In this document: piece after piece, positions 54,755 to 62,779 of the stretch
Position numbering within the stretch: the first letter of the stretch is position 1
How the letters are laid out: each line of letters opens with the position of its first letter
NCBI RefSeq assembly: GCF_017301735.1
Contig: NZ_CP071090.1
Span: forward strand, 6,004,001-6,068,000
Reading direction: 5' to 3'
DNA length: 64,000 nt
Source: Pyxidicoccus parkwaysis
Lineage (GTDB): Bacteria; Myxococcota; Myxococcia; Myxococcales; Myxococcaceae
Notes under the pieces: model-generated
What the model was told of the DNA's origin: nothing
The model's database searches: none
The model's input: the letters and a program-made list of their open reading frames with translations, nothing else
Program-made: the position numbers and the translations under genes

Positions 54755-56392
54755 TCACGGCTCGAAGGCGGCCTCGGCGCCGGCGCCGAGCGCCCGCGCG
54801 TTGTCCGAGTAGTCGATGGGCAGGTCGATGACGTGCACGCCGCCGGACTCCAGGCAGCGGGCGAGCGTGGCGCCGAACTCGGTGGCGCTCGCCGGGCGGT
54901 GACCTCGTGCACCATATGCCTCCGCGTAACGGACGAAGTCCGGGTTGCCCAGCGTCATCCCGAAGTCAGGCAGGCCCATCTCCCCCTGCTTCCAGCGAAT
55001 CATCCCGTAGCCGTCGTCGCGCACCACGACGACCGTCAGGTCCAGCTTCAGGCGCACCGCCGTCTCCAGCTCCTGCGAGTTCATCATGAAGCCGCCGTCG
55101 CCGCAGACCGCGAGCACCTTGCGGCGCGGGTAGACGAGCTTCGCGGCAATCGCGGACGGCAGGCCCGCGCCCATCGTCGCGAGCGCGTTGTCGAGCAGCA
55201 GCGTGTTGGGCCGCCGCGTGCGGTAGTAGCGGGCGAACCAGAGCTTGTACATGCCGTTGTCCAGGCAGACGATGCCGTCATCCGGCATGGCGCGGCGCAC
55301 CTCCGCGACGAGGCGCGCGGGGTAGATGGGGAAGCGGTCATCGACCGCGCCGCTGGTGAGCTGCGCGTCCAGCCCCGCGCGGGCGCGCTCGAAGGGTGTG
55401 AAGTCCCAGTGCGAGCGCGGGCCGACGCCCTCGGCGATGCGCCACACGGCGTTGGCGATGTCTCCCGTCACCTGCACCTGAGGGAAGTACACGGGGTCGA
55501 CCTCGGCGGAGCTGAAGTTGAGGTGGACCACGGTGCGGCGGCCGTCGCGCATGACGAACGGGGGCTTCTCGATGACGTCGTGGCCCACGTTGACGATGCA
55601 GTCCGAGGCTTCGATGGCGCGGTGGACGAAGTCGCCGTCGGACAGCGCGGCGGTGCCCATCCAAAGAGAATGCGACTCATCGACGACGCCCTTGCCCATC
55701 TGCGTGCTGAAGAAGGGCATGCCCACGCGGTCCACGAAGACGCGGAGCATCTCCGAGGTGAGCTTGCGGTTGGCGCCCGCGCCAATCATCAGCAGCGGAC
55801 GGCGGGCCGAGGCGATCGTCTCCACCGCCTGGGCAATGGAGGCCTCGTCCGCCACGGGCCGGCGGAGGACTCCGGGCGACAGGGGCGCGGCGTCGGTGGG
55901 CTCACGGGCGACGTCCTCGGGGAGCTCCAGGTGCGTGGCGCCGGGGCGCTCCTCTTCGGCGCGGCGGAAGGCCTCGCGGACCGCCGAGGGGACATGCTCC
56001 GCGGAGACGAGCGTTCGGGTGGACTTGGTGAGGGGCCGCATCATCCCGACGACGTCGACAATCTGGAAGTGGCCCTGCTTGCTGACCTTGATGGGCTTCT
56101 GGCCGGTGAGCATCACCATGGGCATGGCGCCGAGCTGCGCGTACGCGGCGGCCGTGACGAGGTTGGTGGCTCCGGGGCCCAGCGTCGCGAGGCACACGCC
56201 CGCGCGCCCGGTGAGCCGGCCCTGGGTGGCGGCCATGAACCCGGCCGCCTGCTCGTGGCGCGTGAGGACGAGGCGCATTCCCGCGGCGCGCATGGACTCG
56301 AGCAGGTCCAGGTTCTCCTCGCCGGGGAGTCCGTAGACGCAGCGGACGCCCTCCGCTTCGAGTGCTTTGACGAACAGGTCGGATGCCTTCAT
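54755..56392 (-). CDS. Acetolactate-synthase-like TPP-dependent enzyme
   Basis: A 545-residue enzyme of the acetolactate synthase/pyruvate oxidase family. It has the N-terminal TPP half (GLPGEENLDLLES, catalytic Glu47 in TRHEQAAGFMA), a central FAD/NAD-like domain, and the C-terminal GDGGFMMNSQELETA metal-pyrophosphate motif. No small regulatory subunit gene adjoins it, so it is probably catabolic and not biosynthetic IlvB. The divergent LysR gene 102 bp away is its likely regulator, and the aldehyde dehydrogenase downstream completes the operon. The true substrate is unknown. Confidence 0.88.
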   Translation of the reverse strand: MKASDLFVKALEAEGVRCVYGLPGEENLDLLESMRAAGMRLVLTRHEQAAGFMAATQGRLTGRAGVCLATLGPGATNLVTAAAYAQLGAMPMVMLTGQKPIKVSKQGHFQIVDVVGMMRPLTKSTRTLVSAEHVPSAVREAFRRAEEERPGATHLELPEDVAREPTDAAPLSPGVLRRPVADEASIAQAVETIASARRPLLMIGAGANRKLTSEMLRVFVDRVGMPFFSTQMGKGVVDESHSLWMGTAALSDGDFVHRAIEASDCIVNVGHDVIEKPPFVMRDGRRTVVHLNFSSAEVDPVYFPQVQVTGDIANAVWRIAEGVGPRSHWDFTPFERARAGLDAQLTSGAVDDRFPIYPARLVAEVRRAMPDDGIVCLDNGMYKLWFARYYRTRRPNTLLLDNALATMGAGLPSAIAAKLVYPRRKVLAVCGDGGFMMNSQELETAVRLKLDLTVVVVRDDGYGMIRWKQGEMGLPDFGMTLGNPDFVRYAEAYGARGHRPASATEFGATLARCLESGGVHVIDLPIDYSDNARALGAGAEAAFEP

Positions 56393-56469
56393 GGGGTGCC
56401 TCTCCTTCGTGGCGAGGAAGATGTACCCGCGGGGCTCGATTCGTACATTCGTTTGTTCTCATCGGCTCG

Positions 56470-56484
56470 ATAGACAGCATCTAT
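56470..56484. promoter_or_regulatory. LysR-type T-N11-A box
   Basis: ATAGA-CAGCA-TCTAT is a symmetric repeat that contains T-N11-A. It lies between the divergent LysR and TPP-enzyme genes, just before the preferred LysR start. Binding there would allow autorepression and control of the TPP/ALDH operon. Confidence 0.6.
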
Positions 56485-56494
56485 GATGCCGGGC

Positions 56495-57379
56495 ATGGAG
56501 CTCCGGCACCTTCGCTACTTCTCAGCGGTCGCGGACACGCTGCACTTCGGGCGCGCGGCTCGGCGGGTGCACGTCTCTCAGCCCACGCTGTCGCAGCAGA
56601 TCCGACAGTTGGAGGAGGAATTGGGGACGCCGCTGTTCGAGCGAGCTCGCGCCGGAGTGCGGCTGACGCAGGCGGGGGAGATGTTCCGCACGTATGCGTC
56701 TCGTGCGCTGGAGGACGTGAATGCCGGAGTGTCCGCGGTGGGAGCGCTGCGCGGGCTCACCACGGGGGCGCTGCGCGTGGGGTATCCGCCGAGCATGCGT
56801 GGCATCGTGGTGCCGGCGCTGGCGGCGGTGTTGCGGAAGCACCGTGGCCTGGCGCTGAGCGCGGAGGAGGTGGTGGTGCGGCGGCTGGAGCGGCGGCTCG
56901 CGGACGGCAAGCTGGACGTGGGGCTGGGCTATGCGCCGGCTCGGCTGGCGGACCTGGATGCGGAGCCGGTGTTCGACAGCCGGCTGACGCTCGTCGTGGC
57001 GCGGGGACATGCGCTGGCGGGGGCGGAGTCGGTGGGGGTGAAGCAGTTGGTGGAGGAGCCGTTCGCCCTGTTGTCACGCGGGCTGCGGGTGCGAGCGCGA
57101 GTGGATGCGTACTTCGCGGCGATGCGGCTCGCGCCACGGGTGGCGCTGGAGTCGAACGCGGTGGGGACGGTGCTCGCCATCGTCCGGGCGGGGCTGGCGG
57201 TGACGGTGCTTCCGGAGCCACGGCTCGGGGATGCGGAGCGGTTGGTGGTGAAGCGGTTGTCTCCGGCTCCGCGCTCGGAGCTCGCGGCGCTCCTGTGGCG
57301 CAAGGGGGCGGTCCGAACGCCGGCGGCGGAGTTGTTCGCGGCGGAGGTGCGGGCTCGGGCGAAGGAGGACGCGGGTTGA
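56495..57379 (+). CDS. LysR-family transcriptional regulator
   Basis: About 294 residues. N-terminal winged helix MELRHLRYFSAVADTLHFGR / RRVHVSQPTLSQQIRQLEEE, then a periplasmic-binding-like effector domain (ALRVGYPPSMRGIVVPALAA). The start at 56495 is chosen because family members begin MELRHLRYF and because the earlier ATGs (56483, 56486) overlap the operator-like repeat. The divergent position and the T-N11-A box indicate control of the TPP-enzyme/aldehyde-dehydrogenase operon. Confidence 0.92.
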   Translation: MELRHLRYFSAVADTLHFGRAARRVHVSQPTLSQQIRQLEEELGTPLFERARAGVRLTQAGEMFRTYASRALEDVNAGVSAVGALRGLTTGALRVGYPPSMRGIVVPALAAVLRKHRGLALSAEEVVVRRLERRLADGKLDVGLGYAPARLADLDAEPVFDSRLTLVVARGHALAGAESVGVKQLVEEPFALLSRGLRVRARVDAYFAAMRLAPRVALESNAVGTVLAIVRAGLAVTVLPEPRLGDAERLVVKRLSPAPRSELAALLWRKGAVRTPAAELFAAEVRARAKEDAG

Positions 57380-57467
57380 GGTCTTTCGGGACGGAGTTCC
57401 GCTGAGAGAAAGCAACTCACGGGCGGGACGTGCCGTTACCCGACGTCACGGAGACGGCCGCTGCGGG

Positions 57468-57695
57468 TCAGGCTTCCTCCTCGGGCAGGAGCGTACGCAA
57501 CAACTCGTCGTCCGGGCCGAGCGGGCGCCAGCCGGGCGGCGGCGGGTTGGCACGGAGTGCTGCCCTGGCCTGCCTCACGCGTTCCTCATGCGTTTCTGGT
57601 GTGTAGCTACTCCATCGAGCAAGTGCCTGCGCAATATCGAATCGAGTTGCGTCATCCAGTACGGCGGGCCACCCATTCGGAAGATGCTGGGCTAG
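57468..57695 (-). pseudogene. Third putative immunity gene, 3' part (cut by IS21)
   Basis: The last 76 codons of a third copy of the 156-residue immunity family, from LAQHLPNGWPAVLDDATRFD to LLRTLLPEEEA and its TGA. Its 5' part is at 60045-60287. Joining the two with one copy of the CTCGC target duplication gives VRGQFVRELAQHLPNGWP in one frame, matching VRGQFVRELCTHFPEGWP in copy two, and a total of 156 codons plus stop, the same as copies one and two. Confidence 0.9.
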
Positions 57696-57700
57696 CTCGC

Positions 57701-57755
57701 TGTAGAGCGACAGCAATATTGACCCCCTCGCGACACTAAAACTGACCCCCTCTCC
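57701..57755 (+). repeat. IS21 left terminal inverted repeat
   Basis: TGTAGAGCGACAGCAATATT, then GACCCCCTCGCGACACTAAA, then ACTGACCCCCTCTCC. It matches the right end in about 45 of 55 positions with one single-base gap. TGACCCCC occurs at 57720 and again at 57743. Confidence 0.9.
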
Positions 57756-57780
57756 GGGCCCGAAACCAGGGAGGTAGGCA

Positions 57781-59076
57781 GTGATGGAAGAGACGGCAGT
57801 AGTAGCCCTCCGCTCGACAGCGGAGGAGTCGATGGTCGAGCAGGAAGTCGTGCGGCGGATGCGTGCGCTGGCGGAGGCGGGCTGGGGCCACAAGCGCATC
57901 GCGCGCGAGGTGGGCGTGGCGCGGAACACGGTGAGGCGCTACCTGCGAGCGGGCCGTGCGGCCGACAAGCAGGTGCGCCCGAAGGCGCGACGGCTCACCG
58001 AGGCCGAGCAGCAGCGCGCGGCGGAACTCTGGGACTCGACCGCTGAGGGCAACGCCGTCGTCGTGCAGGCGCTGCTGGCCCAGGAGGGCATCGAGGCCAG
58101 TGTCCGCACCGTGCAGCGCGCGGTGGAGACGAGGCGGCGCCAGGTGCACGCGGCCCAGGTGGCCACGGTGCGCTTCGAGACAAAGCCGGGGCAGCAGATG
58201 CAGGTGGACTTCGGCGAGAAGAAAGTGCGCGTGGGCGGGCAGGTGGTGAAGGTCTTCCTGCTGGTGGCGGTGCTCTCGTTCTCGCGGCGGCTCTTCGTAC
58301 GAGCCTTCCTCAATCAGCGCGGAGACGACTGGCGCGAGGGTGTGGCCGCGGCCTTCATGCACTTCGGAGGCGTGCCGCTGGAGGTGCTCTCGGACAACGC
58401 CCGGCCGCTCGTCGTGGAGCACCACCGGCCGGCGGGCACCGTGCGCTTCCACCCGGCCTGGGTGGAGTTCTGCCGGGACTGGGACGTGACGCCCAAGGCG
58501 TGCGGGCCGTACCGAGCGCGCACCAAGGGCAAGACGGAGTCGGGCGTCAAGTACGTCAAGCGCAACGCCCTGGCGGGCCGGGACTTCGAGTCCTTCGACG
58601 CGCTGGAGGCCCACCTGGCGCAGTGGATGCGCGAGGCGGATGAGCGCGTGCATGGCACCACGCACGAGCGTCCCCTCGACAGGTTCGAGCGCGAGGAGAA
58701 GGCCGCCCTGCGGGCGCTGCCCACGCGAGTGCTGCCGCGTCGCCACCAGCGGCTGGTGCGCAAGGTGGCCCACGACGCGCTCGTGGACGTGGACACGGTG
58801 CGCTACAGCGTGCCGCACCGGCTGGTGCGCGAGCGCGTCGAGGTGCAGGTGGGCGACTCTCAGGTGCGCATCTTCCACGCAGGCCAGCTGGTGGCCACGC
58901 ATGCGCGCAGTCGGGAGCCGCACGGGCGCGTCATCGACCCGGCCCACTGGGAGGGGCTCTGGAGACTGCGCCCCGTGGAAACCACCGGGGCCACCTCCGC
59001 CCTGGCGGAACTGGGCCGCACGCTGGGCGCCTACGCCCAGGTGGTGGAGCAGGCCGCGAAGCGGGGTGCGGCATGA
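57781..59076 (+). CDS. istA: IS21 transposase IstA
   Basis: A 431-residue DDE transposase. An N-terminal helix-turn-helix (GHKRIAREVGVARNTVRRYL) binds the ends. The catalytic core is QMQVDFGEKK (first Asp), LSDNARPL (second Asp) and KGKTESGVKYVKRN (Glu), followed by the IS21 C-terminal region. GTG 57781 has GGAGG 6 nt upstream; the next codon is ATG. It overlaps istB by 4 nt. Confidence 0.95.
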   Translation: MMEETAVVALRSTAEESMVEQEVVRRMRALAEAGWGHKRIAREVGVARNTVRRYLRAGRAADKQVRPKARRLTEAEQQRAAELWDSTAEGNAVVVQALLAQEGIEASVRTVQRAVETRRRQVHAAQVATVRFETKPGQQMQVDFGEKKVRVGGQVVKVFLLVAVLSFSRRLFVRAFLNQRGDDWREGVAAAFMHFGGVPLEVLSDNARPLVVEHHRPAGTVRFHPAWVEFCRDWDVTPKACGPYRARTKGKTESGVKYVKRNALAGRDFESFDALEAHLAQWMREADERVHGTTHERPLDRFEREEKAALRALPTRVLPRRHQRLVRKVAHDALVDVDTVRYSVPHRLVRERVEVQVGDSQVRIFHAGQLVATHARSREPHGRVIDPAHWEGLWRLRPVETTGATSALAELGRTLGAYAQVVEQAAKRGAA

Positions 59077-59861
59077 GTCACGAACTGGTACACGCGCGTG
59101 TGCTGGAGCACCTGGGGAGGCTGCGGCTGGGCCACCTGGCCGAGCGGCTGGACGCGCTGCTCTCGGAGGCGGCTCGCAGCGAGCCGACCTACCTGGACTT
59201 CCTGGACGCGCTGCTGCGCGAGGAGGTGGGGGCCAAGCAGAAGAAGCGCATCAGCATGGGCATCATGATTGCCCACTTCTCGGCGGTGAAGACGCTGGAG
59301 GACTTCGACTTCAAGGCGCAGCCGTCGGTGGACGCGAAGCTGGTGCGGGAGCTGGCCACCGGGCGCTTCATCACGCAGGCCGAGAACGTGTTGCTGTTCG
59401 GGCCGCCGGGCGTGGGCAAGACGCACCTGGCGATTGGGCTGGGGCGGGCGGCAGTGGAGGCCGGGCACTCGGTGCTCTTCACCAGCGCGATCGCGCTGCT
59501 GGCGGCGCTGGCCAAGGCCGAGAGCGAAGGAGGGCTCAAGGACAAGCTCAACTACTTCGCCAAGCCGAAGCTGCTCGTTATTGATGAGCTGGGCTACCTG
59601 CCCTTCGAGAAGAGGAGTGCGCACCTCTTCTTCCAGCTGGTGGCGCGGCGCTACGAGAAGGGCAGCCTTCTCATCACCACCAATCAACTGGTGAGCCAGT
59701 GGGGTGGTGTCTTCGGGGATGACGTCCTGGCCACCGCCATCCTCGACCGACTGCTGCACCACAGCCACACGCTGCTCATCCAGGGCGACAGCTACCGGCT
59801 GCGCCAGAAGCGCAAGGCGGGGCTGCTGGGTCGAAGCGTCCCGCAGCCCCACGAGGGCTGA
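59073..59861 (+). CDS. istB: IS21 helper ATPase IstB
   Basis: A 262-residue AAA+ ATPase needed with IstA for target choice and integration. It has the helical N-terminus, Walker A FGPPGVGKTHLAIGL and Walker B LLVIDELGYLPF, with sensor-type segment LLITTNQLVSQW. It is full length and uninterrupted. Confidence 0.95.
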   Translation: MSHELVHARVLEHLGRLRLGHLAERLDALLSEAARSEPTYLDFLDALLREEVGAKQKKRISMGIMIAHFSAVKTLEDFDFKAQPSVDAKLVRELATGRFITQAENVLLFGPPGVGKTHLAIGLGRAAVEAGHSVLFTSAIALLAALAKAESEGGLKDKLNYFAKPKLLVIDELGYLPFEKRSAHLFFQLVARRYEKGSLLITTNQLVSQWGGVFGDDVLATAILDRLLHHSHTLLIQGDSYRLRQKRKAGLLGRSVPQPHEG

Positions 59862-59897
59862 GCAGGACACGAGCGCAGTGCCTCGGACGTCGCCTCC

Positions 59898-59931
59898 GCG
59901 CGCCCTCGCCAAAGAAGCCGCGAGGGCGCGC
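59898..59931 (+). terminator. Hairpin after istB
   Basis: GCGCGCCCTCGC - 10-nt loop - GCGAGGGCGCGC, a perfect 12-bp stem 36 nt past the istB stop and inside the element, likely ends the transposase transcript. Confidence 0.55.
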
Positions 59932-59988
59932 TCCGGCCGGACGCACGCAGGAAAACGACGTAGCCTTACGGAGCAGTCCAACGGCTCT

Positions 59989-60044
59989 GGGGAGGGGGTC
60001 AGTTTTAGTGACGTAAGGGGGTCAAGAATTCCTGTCGCCTGACA
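59989..60044 (-). repeat. IS21 right terminal inverted repeat
   Basis: Read inward on the minus strand: TGTCAGGCGACAGGAATTCT, TGACCCCCTTACGTCACTAA, AACTGACCCCCTCCCC, the partner of the left end. Confidence 0.9.
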
Positions 60045-60287
60045 CTCGCGCACGAACTGTCCGCGAACCAGTCGTGTGACCCGCTTGTGCTGCTCCGCCT
60101 CGGCTACCATGCCGCTGAATACCTGGACCGCGTTGATGTCGTCCGCTCCCAGCTCCTCGGCCAGCGCCACGACCGATGCGATAGGTCGGGCCTCGGCAAA
60201 GGCCGTAAGCGAGTCATAACCACGCTCGCGGACGCGCTCATACAGGCGGGACTTCCAGTTGCCCTGCCAGGATCGTCCGTCGGTCAT
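60045..60287 (-). pseudogene. Third putative immunity gene, 5' part (cut by IS21)
   Basis: The first 81 codons of the third copy, from MTDGRSWQGNWKSRLYERVR to VTRLVRGQFVRE, 9 nt after copy two. The GCGAG (CTCGC) target duplication falls in the codons for R-E. The remaining sequence is at 57468-57695. A longer minus frame that reads on into the element is an artefact. Confidence 0.9.
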
Positions 60288-60296
60288 TGACGTCTC

Positions 60297-60767
60297 TCAG
60301 GCATCCTTGTCAGGAAGAAGCATGCGCAACAATTCATCCTTAGGGCCCAGTGGGCGCCATCCGGGCGGAGGTGGATTCGCAAGGAGAGCCGTCCTGACCT
60401 GCTTGGCACGTTCCTTATGGGTTTCTGGCGTGAAGGCAATCCATGAACCAAGGGCATGGGCGACCTCGAAACGGTTTGCGTCGTCCAGCTCGGCCGGCCA
60501 GCCCTCAGGGAAATGCGTGCACAGTTCCCGCACGAACTGTCCGCGCACAAGGCGCGTGACCTGATTGTTCCGCTCCGCCTCGGCCACCAGTCCGCTGAAC
60601 ACCTGCACTCCGGCGATGTCGTCCGGACCAAGTTCCTCGGCCAGCGCTACCAGTGAGGCAGTAGGGCGCGCATCGGCAAAGGCCGTGAGGGACTCGTACC
60701 CGCGCTCGCGGACCCGCTCGTACAGGCGGGCCTTCCAGTTGCCCTGCCATGCAAGCCCGTCTGTCAT
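60297..60767 (-). CDS. Putative immunity protein, tandem copy two
   Basis: 156 residues, no signal peptide, no recognised fold. The family plan is a basic N-terminus (MTDGLAWQGNWKARLYERVR), ERGYESLTAFADARPTASLV, ALAEELGPDDI, then LVRGQFVREL, and a highly conserved end ANPPPPGWRPLGPKDELLRM. It follows copy one after 6 nt and precedes copy three by 9 nt. An immunity role is inferred from the tandem, toxin-linked position; in Sit loci such as sitBAI the gene after the toxin is the immunity gene. Confidence 0.75.
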   Translation of the reverse strand: MTDGLAWQGNWKARLYERVRERGYESLTAFADARPTASLVALAEELGPDDIAGVQVFSGLVAEAERNNQVTRLVRGQFVRELCTHFPEGWPAELDDANRFEVAHALGSWIAFTPETHKERAKQVRTALLANPPPPGWRPLGPKDELLRMLLPDKDA

Positions 60768-60773
60768 CGCGCC

Positions 60774-61244
60774 TCAGGTTTCCTCGTCGGGAAGAAGCAT
60801 GCGCAGTAAATCGTCGTCAGGACCGAGCGGGCGCCAACCGGGTGGCGGAGGATTGGCCCGAAGTGCTGCCCTGGCCCTAGCGGAGCGCTCCCCATATGCA
60901 TCCGGGATGTATGCCGACCACGTGCCAAGTGCCTTCGCCACCAGGAAGCGGTTGCCGTCATCCATCACGGCCGGCCAGCCATTCGGGAGGCTCTGGGACA
61001 ACAGCCGTACGAGAACATCGCGGACGAATCGCGTGACCTGCCTACGCTGTTCCGCCTCGGCAAGTAGCCCGCTCAATACCTGCACACCGGCGACGTCATC
61101 CTCGCCAAGCTCTTCAGCCAGTTCCACCAACGGGACGGCAGGACGTGCTTCAGCAAAGGCCGTGAGCGAACTGTAGCCCCGCTCGCGGACGCGCTCGTAC
61201 AGGCGGGCCTTCCAGTTGCCCTGCCATGAACGTCCGTCGGTCAT
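60774..61244 (-). CDS. Putative immunity protein, tandem copy one (toxin-adjacent)
   Basis: 156 residues of the same family: MTDGRSWQGNWKARLYERVR, LSGLLAEAEQRRQVTRFVRD, RANPPPPGWRPLGPDDDLL. Its ATG overlaps the TGA of the toxin-like gene (4 nt), the tightest coupling in the locus and the position expected for the cognate immunity gene. Copy two differs most in the middle (about residues 70-120), which may be the specificity region. Confidence 0.75.
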   Translation of the reverse strand: MTDGRSWQGNWKARLYERVRERGYSSLTAFAEARPAVPLVELAEELGEDDVAGVQVLSGLLAEAEQRRQVTRFVRDVLVRLLSQSLPNGWPAVMDDGNRFLVAKALGTWSAYIPDAYGERSARARAALRANPPPPGWRPLGPDDDLLRMLLPDEET

Positions 61245-62779
61245 CGCCGTCCACCGGTAACGAAGCGCATCGGGATGTCGTAGAACCTCATATTCTCCGC
61301 GACGATGTTCAGGATCTCGTTGCGGGTCAACATGCGCCCCGCATCGTTCTCCGCATTGCCCAATACTCGCATGATCATTCGGTTCCATTCGCCGGGCCAC
61401 ATGCGACCCAAGCGCCAGTTGCCACCGCCGTGAATGGCCTCGTGGTGTGCCTGCTCCAACCGGACGCAGAACCTGTCGATGTCCATTTCGCCCGTGAATC
61501 CGCGCCCCTCGAACCATGTGCGGCGCTCTTGCGGCATGACGTGGTGCAGAGGGTTCTCAGACATGCCCGCTCCGGCTCGTCCCGTCACACGCATACCGCG
61601 CACTTCGGGGCTGTCACCCAGCGCCTCGCGCACTCCTTCCGGCAGGTCGTCGTTCGACTGCGCCATCATCACCTGTCCGCCATGAATGCGGACAGCCGCG
61701 CTGACGGCGGGAAGGGAGAGGACGCCCGCCTTCACGAGCCTCCGAATCATCTCCACCCACTCGGCGGAGACGACAAGCTGAGAGCCGGCCATCACTCCAC
61801 CCGGCCCCATCACGAGGCCCACCCCCAAAGTGGCCGGAACGGCGGGCGGTTGCCGGGGCAGTGACATCTTCATCGTGGAGATCAGGGTGAGCATCTCCAC
61901 CCACTGGACCACCGCCAGTGTCCTCCCCGCCTTCTCCATGGACGTGCGCGCTCCATCGCGGATGGAGCCGAACTCACGGGTGAGCTCCCCCATCAACTCG
62001 GGCATCGACGTGGCGGCGCCCTCCACCTGCTCGGCATCGCCAGATTCCAGCGCGGTCAGGACAGGCGCCATCCGCTGCTGCACCCGGTGCATGTCCATGA
62101 ACAACGCCTCGACGCTATAGGCGGGGCATTCACGGAGCACGACGTCCGCGAGCTGGAGGAAGTCGATCCATGCCGCCAACAGCATGGAGCCGAACATGGC
62201 GGACTGAAGGCGTGGACCCGCCAACCGGAGGATTCCGAACTCCATGTCCGCGTCGCCGACTTCACCGGCAGCAGCAACGAGCGTCGTGGTGCTACCGAGC
62301 GCGCTGCGCAACCAGGGCAGTTGGTTGGAGCCAAAATCCAGGTAGCGGGTGAAGACACCGTTGACCCCGCTCAATCCCCGATTGCTCAGGCTCGAAGGTG
62401 GCCGGCGAGCCATCCCGGACAGCGCACTCGCGGCGCTGTTGGTGGAGTCCTTCACCTCATCCACGGCTTCGAGCACCGCTTCACGCACCCGTGCGGCACT
62501 CGGCTGAACAGCGCCGGCCTCGCCGCCAGCGGCCACCCGCGTCGTGTCGTCCCGTGGTCCCACGCGACGCACCATGCGCTCACGTGCCGCTGTTCCCGCG
62601 ATGGAAGGTGGAGAAGCCATCCACGTTTCCTGGCGCTCCTCACGCGATGGCTGTGCCAGGCCGGGCTGCGGGGCGCGTGCCATGTCGGCCAGGGTTCCAC
62701 CACGGCTTGTCGCTCGCGGCAGCGACGCGCAACCGGTGGTGAGCAGACTCATGCAGAGCAACAAGGCCTCAGCGCGCAT
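61241..62779 (-). CDS. SitA-like lipoprotein toxin candidate
   Basis: A 512-residue lipoprotein with signal MRAEALLLCMSLLTTGC and Ala-Ser after the Cys. Residues about 20-400 are variable, with helical stretches (FTRYLDFGSNQLPWL; AGRTLAVVQWVEMLTL). The C-terminal 105 residues hold ENPLHHVMPQ (H412, H413), WFEGRGF, AHHEAIHGGGNW (H445, H446, H450) and PGEWN, a His-rich nuclease-like core matching that of the DUF2380 lipoprotein at 19465. Myxobacterial SitA toxins are lipoproteins passed between cells by TraA/TraB outer-membrane exchange; placement here is inferred from architecture and from tandem immunity-like genes. The start overlaps the upstream gene by 11 nt. Confidence 0.75.
   Translation of the reverse strand: MRAEALLLCMSLLTTGCASLPRATSRGGTLADMARAPQPGLAQPSREERQETWMASPPSIAGTAARERMVRRVGPRDDTTRVAAGGEAGAVQPSAARVREAVLEAVDEVKDSTNSAASALSGMARRPPSSLSNRGLSGVNGVFTRYLDFGSNQLPWLRSALGSTTTLVAAAGEVGDADMEFGILRLAGPRLQSAMFGSMLLAAWIDFLQLADVVLRECPAYSVEALFMDMHRVQQRMAPVLTALESGDAEQVEGAATSMPELMGELTREFGSIRDGARTSMEKAGRTLAVVQWVEMLTLISTMKMSLPRQPPAVPATLGVGLVMGPGGVMAGSQLVVSAEWVEMIRRLVKAGVLSLPAVSAAVRIHGGQVMMAQSNDDLPEGVREALGDSPEVRGMRVTGRAGAGMSENPLHHVMPQERRTWFEGRGFTGEMDIDRFCVRLEQAHHEAIHGGGNWRLGRMWPGEWNRMIMRVLGNAENDAGRMLTRNEILNIVAENMRFYDIPMRFVTGGRR

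Larger units (their letters stand above)
57701..60044 (+). mobile_element. IS21-family insertion sequence, complete
   Basis: A 2,344-bp element with istA and istB, long imperfect terminal inverted repeats starting TGT (57701-57755 and 59989-60044) and a 5-bp target duplication CTCGC at 57696-57700 and 60045-60049. Inside each end TGACCCCC occurs twice, the repeated-terminal-motif arrangement common in IS21 elements. All parts look intact, so it is probably functional and recently inserted. Confidence 0.95.

Noticed and set aside
54236-56473. Plus-strand frame of 745 codons opposite the ALDH and TPP-enzyme genes
   Set aside because: Antisense to two enzymes with complete active sites.
57719-60025. 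IS element ends placed at the inner TTGACCCCC repeats
   Set aside because: The flanks then show no target duplication; moving the ends out to the TGT sequences gives longer matching ends and a perfect CTCGC duplication.
59031-60287. Single 418-codon minus-strand gene
   Set aside because: It is the 5' part of the third immunity gene running by chance into the reverse strand of the insertion sequence.
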